Source of the DNA: Sceloporus undulatus
Taxonomy: Eukaryota > Chordata > Lepidosauria > Squamata > Phrynosomatidae
Direction: 5' to 3'
NCBI RefSeq assembly: GCF_019175285.1
Contig: NC_056527.1
Location: 106,925,746-106,989,745, forward strand
Length of the DNA: 64,000 nucleotides
Below are positions 42,600 to 52,520 of the stretch, one piece after another (position 1 is the first letter of the stretch; each line of letters opens with the position of its first letter). Both the position numbers and the translations under genes were made by a program. The notes under the pieces are model-generated. The model saw only the letters and a list, made by a program, of their open reading frames with translations, did not search any database and was not told the DNA's origin.

Positions 42600-43305
42600 A
42601 CAAAACCAAATTAAGAGTTCCTCTCCAGAATGGACCAAGCACCTATTCTCACAGAGGCTTAAGATACATTTAGCATTTATTGCAAGAGTGTGTATTTCTG
42701 TGAGCAGGAGAAAGGACTGTAATCTCATGGTGTGCATTTCAGCTGTTTTGAAGTCCCACACACAGCAGTACACATGCTTTAAACATGAGGGCAGAAATAG
42801 AAATGAAAGCTTGTAAGCGTGGGAATAAATGCACTTTTAAGGATTCAAAGCAATGCAACATTTGTACCTGATTCTGGAGCCTATCACCCAAAGAAATATT
42901 ACTTACGGTAAATAATTTGATAAGTTGTGTGTGGTTAAAACTGAGTGGCTTGAAGAAGGGATAAAACTGATGGTACACTATCAGAATTGAGATTTTCTTT
43001 GGCTCTTAACTGCCACCTATTGGTTGCAGAGGTAATTAAACAATTATTCTGAGATACCCCAAAGGACAACAGATGGAAACAGTATGTAGTACTTAATTTC
43101 CAGTTACACCACAACCAAAGTACTATAGCACCACAATCTAGAAACATGGTACAGTATTTTGGTCTTTTCTTCAGAGGGAGTTAGAAAGAGATCTAACATT
43201 GCCTTAGAACCGTTTAAATACAGTATCCACAAAAGCTCACATTTTTGAGAACCTTGTTTTGTCTTTAAAGCAAGTTTGTAGGTCTTACAATCAAAAGACT
43301 CATAG
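42600..43305. other. No recognised feature
   Basis: Intergenic sequence downstream of RPL28; no gene seen. Confidence 0.4.
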
Positions 43306-43309
43306 GCTG

Positions 43310-43392
43310 CATCTGCACTGCAGAATTAATGCCGTTTGACATTACTTTAACTGCCACAGCTCAATGCTATGGAATTCTGGGATTTCAGTTGA
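43310..43392. mobile_element. Left arm of the palindromic 'AACTGCCA' MITE
   Basis: GGCTGCATCTGCACTGCAGA and ACTTTAACTGCCACAGCTCA. Confidence 0.65.
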
Positions 43393-43830
43393 AGTTGTAA
43401 CAAATGGGATTAATTCTGATGTGGCAGCAGGAAAAGGATCCCTCCTCGATGCAAGATCTCCAGCTAAAGCAGCCATAGCAGGAAGCTGTCCGGTCTCTTC
43501 TGAAGATGTGCAGAGGAGACCCCACTGCTTCTCCAGGCAATTGATTCCATTGTCAACCCTCTCTTAATGAATCTGTATCTTGTAGCACCTTTGAGATTAA
43601 GTATGCAAAGAAAGTTGTAGTATTAGCGTTTGTAGACTTGGTCTACTTCTTCAGATGCATGGAGTGAACTACTTTCCAGTTATATGATGCCAATTGTAGA
43701 ATTTTTTTTGGGGGGGGGGGTCATGTCCTCAAGCAAAATGGTAACTGAAAATGTTTTCTTGGGGAAGAGAAAAATCCCTTTCAATGATTTATTAACACCA
43801 CTGAGCCACTTTGTACTCCAATTATGATCC

Positions 43831-43836
43831 TTTATT
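43831..43836 (-). terminator. RPL28: RPL28 poly(A) signal
   Basis: AATAAA on the minus strand lies 21 bases after the stop codon. A very short 3' UTR is typical of ribosomal protein genes. Confidence 0.8.
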
Positions 43837-43856
43837 ATGTAATCTGGGAACGATGT

Positions 43857-45992
<2,136 letters not shown>

Positions 45993-46082
45993 TTACCTAA
46001 TCTTAAAAGCTGGTGGCTAAGTAAGATGGTTCTGGGACAGTGCTGATCCCTGACAAGTTTCCAAAGGCACACCTATCATAGG

Positions 46083-46258
46083 CTTTTCTTGGCAAGTTTC
46101 TTCAGAGGGGTCTTGCCATTGCCATCCTCTGAGGCTGAGAGAGTGTGACTTATCCCAAGCCACTTAGTGTGTTACATGATAGGCCTGGGAATCAAACCCC
46201 GGTCTCCAGAGCTGCAGCCCAACATTCAAACCACTAGGCCACACTCTCTGTCCCATTA
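46083..46258 (-). mobile_element. SINE in RPL28 intron 1
   Basis: Reverse tRNA-type SINE: CTGAGGCTGAGAGAGTGTGA and GGGAATCAAACCCCGGTCTC. Confidence 0.8.
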
Positions 46259-46354
46259 GATAAACAGAATTGCCTTTCCCACAGTATCAGATGGCCTGAG
46301 AACCAACAAACCGGAGGGAGAGACGTACCAAAGTTTGGGAATGTGTCTCCTCTA

Positions 46355-46580
46355 CGGTTCAAAACACACCACAGAAATAATCCAGTTTGAGACAGCTTTA
46401 ACTGCCCTGGCTCAATGCTAGGGAACTCTGGGAACTGTAGTTTTGTGTGAGACATTTATCCTTCTCTATAGGAGAGATAGAGTGCTACAATAAACTACAA
46501 TTCCCAGGATTCCCTAGCACTGAGCCAGAGCAGTTAAAGCAGTCTCAAACTGGATCATTTCCCAGTGTGTTCTGGACCTA
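46355..46580. mobile_element. Palindromic MITE in RPL28 intron 1
   Basis: CAGTTTGAGACAGCTTTAAC faces GCAGTTAAAGCAGTCTCAAACTGG; ends GGTTCAAAACACAC / AGTGTGTTCTGGACC. Confidence 0.75.
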
Positions 46581-46969
46581 TATCCACAGTCCCTCTAAGA
46601 GCAGAGTGACCAGATGTCCTATAGCCACAAAGGTGTGGCAGAATGGTTAAAGTCCATAATCTTACTAATGCCCAGGAGCTGAAGGTTATTATTGTGCTGA
46701 AATGTACCAGAGCAAAGTTTGTGATTTGAGGCCATGTCAAATGATCTGCTTTGGGATGTAAACAACGTGGAAACGGCTCCTAACTTATGATTGTAACCCA
46801 AATAAAAGGAAGCGCTGCATAAACAGTTTGAGGGCAATGAAACAAAACATACAGATAAAAGACCGACGGATGGCTAACTCAAGAGGGAGGGAGGCGTATG
46901 TTGCGATATCCAACGCTGATTTCTGGTCAGAGTTCTGGGTTTAAAACAATCAATGATCTATAACAAGGA

Positions 46970-47520
46970 AGAGGGAAAGAAAGGCGCCGCAAAATGTAGG
47001 GCAGCCCAAGAAAAGGGCGTTATCCAATATAAAAAGCAGGAAACACTCGCGTAAATGTGGATCCATGCTTAAAATGGAGGCCATGTCCTGGGAAAAGAGG
47101 GCCCCGATCATCCCGGGTAAAGAAGGGGGAATGGAGGGACATGGCTGGCAACGCTTTCCAAGCCCCTGACCCCAGATCTATGTCGGAGGAGGACAGGGCA
47201 GCCCTGGATCTGCCTTCCTGCCCCGCAATCCTCCTCCTCCTCCTCCTCCTCAATCCGCCGGATAAGAACAGCCAGGAAGCCGCCCTACCTCCCCAGACAC
47301 GCGGCCTGCGCTTCGCTCTCTCTCTGTCTCCTGCTTCAGCCGCGACCGGAAACGGAAAAGGGGGAGCCGGCTCAGTGAGAGGGGGTTTCATAGTCCTCCC
47401 GGCCACGCCCACTTCGTGTATCCGCCGCGCCTTCCGCTCCGCGGCCCAGAGCGACCTGCAACTCTATGGTCGCTACTTCCGGTGTGCCCTTGAACGGGGT
47501 TTCCCTCAGTGCGGCCCAAA
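46970..47520. promoter_or_regulatory. RPL28: CpG-rich RPL28 promoter region
   Basis: GC- and CpG-dense sequence in an otherwise AT-rich neighbourhood includes a (CTC)n run near 47230. It covers the proposed RPL28 exon 1. Reading frames of 130-160 codons here on both strands have no recognisable domains and look like a consequence of GC content. Confidence 0.65.
47289..47360 (-). other. RPL28: Probable RPL28 untranslated exon 1 with TOP-like start
   Basis: On the minus strand a pyrimidine run CCCCCTTTTCCG resembles the terminal oligopyrimidine start of ribosomal protein mRNAs. A donor GAG|GTAGGG lies 72 bases downstream (GT at 47287-47288). Position, CpG context and the upstream acceptor at exon 2 agree. 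The exact start is inferred. Confidence 0.55.
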
Positions 47521-47564
47521 GCAGGCAGAAGGGAGAAATAAATAAATACATAAATAAATCCTTT

Positions 47565-47795
47565 AGGTCCAAAACACACTGCAGAAACAATCCAGTTTAG
47601 GCCGCTGTAACTGCCCTGGCTCAGTGCTACGGAATTCTGGGAACTAGTTTTGGGAGATATTTAGGCTCCTCTGTCAGAGAGAGCACTGGTGCCACAATGA
47701 ACTACACTTCCCAGGATTCCCTAGCACGGAACCAGGGTAGTTAAAGTGGTCTCAAACTGGATTATTTCTGCACTCTGTTTGGGACCTAAAGCGAT
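47565..47795. mobile_element. Palindromic MITE upstream of RPL28
   Basis: GGTCCAAAACACACTGCAGA faces GCACTCTGTTTGGGACC; the copy is about 230 bases, same type as 46355-46580. Confidence 0.75.
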
Positions 47796-47880
47796 GATGA
47801 TGATGATGATGATGATGATAATAATAATAATAAATAACAACAACAACTTTATATATGTAATATATAATAGTAGTCACTAG
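47796..47880. repeat. (ATG)n and (AAT)n microsatellites
   Basis: ATG repeats at about 47796-47820, then AATAAT and ACA runs. Confidence 0.85.
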
Positions 47881-48100
47881 GACTGCATCCGCACTAATCC
47901 AATTTGACACCGTTTTAACCGCCATGGCTCCGTGCTATGGAATACTGGGAATTGTAGTTTGTTGTGGCACCAGAGCTCTCTGACAGAGGAGAAGAAATCT
48001 CTCACAAAACTTCAAGTGCCGTAGCATGTATTCCATAACATGGTGCCATTGAGGTTAAAATTATTTCAATGTGGATTATTTCTACTGTGCGGATGCAGTC
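47881..48100. mobile_element. Palindromic MITE with perfect 14-bp termini
   Basis: GACTGCATCCGCAC at 47881-47894 and GTGCGGATGCAGTC at 48087-48100. Confidence 0.8.
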
Positions 48101-48234
48101 TCAGGCGAGAATAGTGCAGTGGTTCATAAAAGTAAGGTTTTTTTGGACTCCAACTCCCAGAATTCATGACTATGGCTATACAGTAGCGGGGGGACTCTGC
48201 GAGACGTGCTGCAAAGCTTCCTGGGAATTGTAGT

Positions 48235-48530
48235 TCTTAGTTCTCGGCACAGCGGAGAACAATGGCGGCTTTGGTTTCGGTCATAATCGGACGTTTTCGG
48301 AAGTGGTCGGCTTGCCTCGGATGAATTCGGCTTGCTTCGGAAAGGCCGAGCTGGGATCGTTCCTCAGGGGAGGGGGTGTCCCCTTCTCTCTCACTTCGGA
48401 AATGCTCGGGTCCGGCTTCGGGTATTTCCGTATGAGGCCAAGAAGGCTTCAGAAAAGAGAGATGCCGACGGCCGAGCAATGAATCGCGAGCCATCGGAAA
48501 CTCTCGGAAACTCTCGGGCTATGGCTTCAT
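48235..48530. other. CpG-rich block with many TCGG words
   Basis: At least a dozen TCGG words in 300 bases, in an AT-rich setting. ATGGCGGCTTTGGTTTCGGT at 48262 opens a 20-codon frame (MAALVSVIIGRFRKWSACLG) in good start context. It could be an orphan CpG island or a transposon interior. Confidence 0.35.
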
Positions 48531-48705
48531 CTCTGCTACAGAAATAACCCAATTTGACAACACTTTTAACTGCTGTGGCTTCATCCTATGGAATCCTGGG
48601 AATTCTAGTTTCTTTTTAGCACCACAGCTCTCTGACAGGGAAGGCTAAAAACTAAACCTCACAAAACTGAAATTCCCAGAGTTCCATAGCACTGGGAATT
48701 AAAAG
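48531..48705. mobile_element. Palindromic MITE, diverged
   Basis: CTGCTACAGAAATAACCCAA and ACTTTTAACTGCTGTGGC; right arm truncated by a SINE. Confidence 0.6.
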
Positions 48706-48840
48706 TGGTGTGGCCTAGTGGTCTAAGCATTGGACTATTGACTCTGGAGACTAGGGTTCGAATCCTGCCTCAGCTATGTAAACCGACTGGGTGACTCAGA
48801 GCAAGTCACTCTCTTTTGGCCTCAGAGGATAATGGCAAAA
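48706..48840 (+). mobile_element. SINE, 3'-truncated
   Basis: GTGTGGCCTAGTGGTCTAAG to TTGGCCTCAGAGGATAATGG; joins LINE 3' UTR-like sequence (48840-49070). Confidence 0.75.
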
Positions 48841-49084
48841 TATACATTACATATTCCCCCATTCCCTCCCTCCCTTAAAATAGAATTAAACAAGTTACAG
48901 TTAAAACATGTTAAAAGCAAATAACAATAAATAAGCCAAAGCGACTTAGACAAAAAATATCCATACAAGAGAATAATACAGTCATGTTTAATTATATCCC
49001 AAACTCTCCCTAACGATCCCATACACAATAAAATACAATTAAATTATTAAAACAATTACTTTATTAAAAGCAGGGCAATTATCA

Positions 49085-49302
49085 AATGAATAGATCACAG
49101 AACCATCCTGGAGGACTTAAAAATGCCTAGAGAAGTGTTTTCTCTAGGAATCTCTAGGTCCTCCAATGTGATGACTCTATGGTCAACTTCCAGCATAGTC
49201 ATGCTGGAGGACCTAAGATTCCTAGAGAGAACATAATCAATTAAATCCACAAATAATTAAATCCTCAAAAGTCAAAACTGCAAATATAGAGGGCTGACTG
49301 TA
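49085..49302. mobile_element. Mariner-type MITE with internal palindrome
   Basis: Two opposed 'cctagagagaa / ttctctaggaatctctaggtcctcca' arms; right end GAGGGCTGACTGTA. Confidence 0.6.
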
Positions 49303-49364
49303 CTGTATCTCTCTGTGATCGACAGAAAAGAGGGAGATGGGTCGGGGATAGGGTCTGTTTTATC

Positions 49365-49525
49365 CTACACAGTTATAACATTCTGATACCATTTCAGTGA
49401 CCACAACATTACCATATGGATTCCTGCAATACAGTATATAGATTTGTGTCACCTTGTGAAGCTACAAATCCCAGGATTCTGTAGGATACAGTGATGGTCG
49501 TTGAAGTGATATGAAACTGCCTAAA
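49365..49525. mobile_element. Palindromic MITE ('AACTGCC' group), old
   Basis: ACAGTTATAACATTCTGATACC and the later ATGATATGAAACTG-type end. Confidence 0.45.
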
Positions 49526-49528
49526 ATA

Positions 49529-49899
49529 TACACTCATACTTCCATATTCGTGGCTTTGATATTTGCGGATTTGATTATTCACAAATTTGATTGATATGTT
49601 CTCTCTAGGAATATCTAGCCCCTCCAGTGCAACTCTATGGTCAAATTTAACTACAAGTTTCACTGAAAGACCTAGAGATTCCTAGAGAGAACACTCTGCT
49701 AGGCATTTGTAGCTCCTCCAGCGCAGTTCTATGGTCAATGTATGTTGGACGTTGACCACAGAGTTGCTTTGGAGGACCTAGAGATTCCTAGAGAGGTGTA
49801 CTCTCAGATAAAAACATAACATTTTTGTTGTTTGCAGTTTTTCCATATTCACGGGGGTCTTGTGCCCTGAACCCTAGCGAATAAGGAGGGACAAGTGTA
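49529..49899. mobile_element. Mariner-type MITE, related to 49085-49302
   Basis: TACACTCATACTTCCATATTCG at the left, AAGGAGGGACAAGTGTA at the right; the TCTAGGAATATCTAGCCCC motif recurs in both orientations. Confidence 0.65.
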
Positions 49900-49975
49900 G
49901 TGTGAAATGCATTTCCAAGTGTCCTTTAGCGTCTCAACAAGCATAACCTTCTCAGCTCTCATGAATTTCTTATCA

Positions 49976-50164
49976 TACAGTCCATCCTCTGTATCCACCG
50001 ATTCAAGTATCCACAGGTTGATATATGTATGTATGTATGTATGTAGACAAGGGACACCATTTTACTATGCTATTGTATTCAATGGGGCTTGAGTATCCAT
50101 CGATTGTGGCATTAATGGAGGGTCCCGGACCCAAATCCTCATCGGGTTCCAAGGGCCCACTGTA
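49976..50164. mobile_element. Tigger-like MITE with (GTAT)n expansion
   Basis: TACAGTCCATCCTCTGTATCC to CAAGGGCCCACTGTA with TA at both ends; an ATGT repeat at about 50023-50047 replaces the middle. Confidence 0.75.
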
Positions 50165-50815
50165 TTTCTTATTCCCCGAGGGCATAAGATCAGTTAATAA
50201 TAGGATATTGTTCCTCAACATCTTCCCACATATATAACCTCTGAAGAAACAGCGTCTGCTTTCTCGCCTCATCTTAAATTGCCAAAAACTCCCCACGACG
50301 CATACCAATTTGTTTTCTTTAAGAAATCCTTCCCAGTTCCAAGTACAGCAGTGATTTATTTTCTTGTCTCACTTCTCTTCTGCCTCCCAGATGTTTTGTA
50401 TTTATTTTCTAAAAAATGCCACCGGAGTGTGACTTGCTTTATCTCTCTTTGCGTGTGTGTAATCTTTCACACCTCCCAATGACTTCCTTTGTGCTCCTTG
50501 GGTGTCTCACACTCTCCCCCTCTATTTCCCATTTATTTTATCCTTCCAGCTAGCCTTTCTTCACATCGATTCCCCCCTCTCCATTTAAAAAAAAGAAATA
50601 AACACAACACACTTCCCCCTCATAACTCTTCGGAGCTAATTTCACACTTGCATCTTCAGTGTTCACTCTGTAAATTGCTTTTTATCCTTTTCTAAGACAA
50701 GCCCTGATGGGGACCAGACCAGATCTGGAAGGGACATAAAGGAGAGGACCCTTTGCTGAAACACACGCTCTCCATCAGTCTTTTGATACCAGCTGCATTG
50801 GTAAGATATGAATAA
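50165..50815. other. No recognised feature
   Basis: Pyrimidine-rich intergenic sequence. Confidence 0.4.
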
Positions 50816-50817
50816 TA

Positions 50818-51272
50818 GAATCATAGAATCGTAGAGTTGGAAGAGACTACAAGAGCCATCCAGTCCAACCCCATTCTGCCATGCAGGAAATACAAATCAA
50901 AGCATCCCCGACAGATTGCCATCCAGCCTCTGCTTAAAGACCTCCAAGGAAGGAGACTCCACTATACTCCAAGGAAGGAGTTTGTTCCACTGTTGAACAG
51001 CCCTTACTGTCAGGATGTTCTTCCTAATGTTGAACTGGAATCTCTTTTCCTGGAGCTTGCATCCATTGCTCCGGGTCCTAGTCTCTGGAGCAGCAGAAAA
51101 CAAGCTTGCACCCTCCTCAATATTACATCCCTTCAAATAGTTAAACAGGGCTATCATATCACCTCTTAATCTTCTCTTCTCCAGGCTAAACATCCCCAGC
51201 TCACTTAGTTTTTCCTCATAGGGCATGGTTTCCAGACCCGTCACCATTTTAGTCGCCCTTCTTTGGACATAT
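50818..51272 (-). mobile_element. CR1 LINE 3' fragment, best-preserved
   Basis: From AATCATAGAATCGTAGAGTT (complement of the CR1 3' end) through an open minus-strand frame ([36 protein letters not shown]) of about 115 codons. Confidence 0.85.
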
Positions 51273-51292
51273 GGTGGGTGTTCCTAATTCCT

Positions 51293-51600
51293 TAGAGCCA
51301 CTGTGGCATAGCGGTTGGACTCATGAACTATAAGACTCTGGAGGTACCAGGGTTCGATTCCCAGCTTGGCCACAAAAACCAGAATGGAGTAGTAAGGGTT
51401 TGAGTGTTGGTCTATGACTCTGGAGACCAGGGTTCGATTCCCGGCTTGGCGATGAAACCCACTGGGTTACCTTGGTCGAGTCACACGCTGTCAGCCTCAG
51501 GGGAAGGCCATGGCAAACCTCCTCTGAACAAGTCTTGCCAAGAAAACCCCATGACAGATTTGCCTTAGGGTCGCCATAAATTGGGAATGACTTGAAGATG
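51293..51600 (+). mobile_element. SINE with two tRNA-like heads
   Basis: GGTTCGATTCCCAGCTTGGC and GGTTCGATTCCCGGCTTGGC occur 81 bases apart ahead of a single body and tail. Confidence 0.75.
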
Positions 51601-51642
51601 CACACGCGCGTGCGCGTGCGCGCACACACACACACACACAAA
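51600..51642. repeat. Alternating purine-pyrimidine run
   Basis: (CG/CA/TG)n of about 40 bases, continuous with the SINE tail. Confidence 0.9.
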
Positions 51643-51800
51643 TGGAATCCTAGGTTTTGTAATTTGGTGAAGCATTAGAGCTCTCTGGTTGAGAACTGTA
51701 AATATCTTGGCTTCACAAAACTGCAAATCTCAGGATTCCACAGGTTGGAACCATAGTGGTTAAAGAGGAATCATAGTGCTATAATTGTGTGGTGTGAAAG
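51643..51800. mobile_element. Palindromic MITE, partial
   Basis: GGAATCCTAGGTTTTGTAAT faces CAAATCTCAGGATTCCAC. Confidence 0.6.
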
Positions 51801-51962
51801 GGCCCCTGATATACCTTAGCATCCAATGTCCTATGACCCACAACTGGCAGCCTTTGATGGGAAGAGAGGAAACTGAAAAATAGGCCTTTGAGGACCAGCA
51901 GTCAGGGCTGCCCACTTTTACCCCACTTTCTCATCTGCATTTCTGTGACACTCAGGACTGAA

Positions 51963-52179
51963 GGCGCATCTACACTGTAGAAATAATGCAGCTTGGCACC
52001 ACTTTACCTGCCACAGCTCCATCCTACAGAAATCTGGGATTTGTAGTTTTGTGGGGCACCATAACTCTCTGACAGTGAAGGCTTTGTAAAACTACAGATC
52101 CCAGGACTCCATGAGATGGATGGAGCTCCAGCACTTGAAGTGAGTTCAGCCTGCATTATTTCTATAGTGTAGATGCACC
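51963..52179. mobile_element. Palindromic MITE upstream of the coiled-coil/TM gene
   Basis: GCGCATCTACACTGTAGAAA faces TTTCTATAGTGTAGATGCACC. It lies about 165 bases before the ATG of the downstream gene. Confidence 0.75.
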
Positions 52180-52345
52180 CTGGGAGTGCACACATATATA
52201 TTTTTGAGACTATGGCTCAGGAAGGACAGCGATAATTAAAAGCGATTGATTGTCCAGGCGCTTTGATTGATTGGGGAGAGAAGCGAAGTTGCACTAAGCA
52301 CCCGCCAGCTTCTCACTGTGAGGCTGTCGGAGGGCTGCGGTGCAG

Positions 52346-52520
52346 ATGGCGTTGAGATTGTGGGTGCTTCTGGCCCTCCTCTGGGGCAGGGGCCACTGTT
52401 TTGAGTTGCAAGAGGCGATTGAGGAGCTACAGAGTGAAAACATCCAGCTTCAAGGCAAAGTCCAAAATCTCACGGAAGCCCTGAGCGAACTCAGGCTCTT
52501 CATATGGAACCGGTCACAGG
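52346..52520 (+). CDS. Exon 1 of the coiled-coil/TM gene
   Basis: The ATG at 52346-52348 sits in AGATGG context, shortly after a GC-richer leader. It encodes the signal peptide and coiled coil, and the donor follows at 52521. Confidence 0.6.

Noticed and set aside
47057-47545. 162-codon plus-strand frame in the RPL28 promoter
   Set aside because: CpG-rich sequence keeps frames open on both strands. It overlaps RPL28 exon 1 and has a proline/leucine run from (CTC)n.
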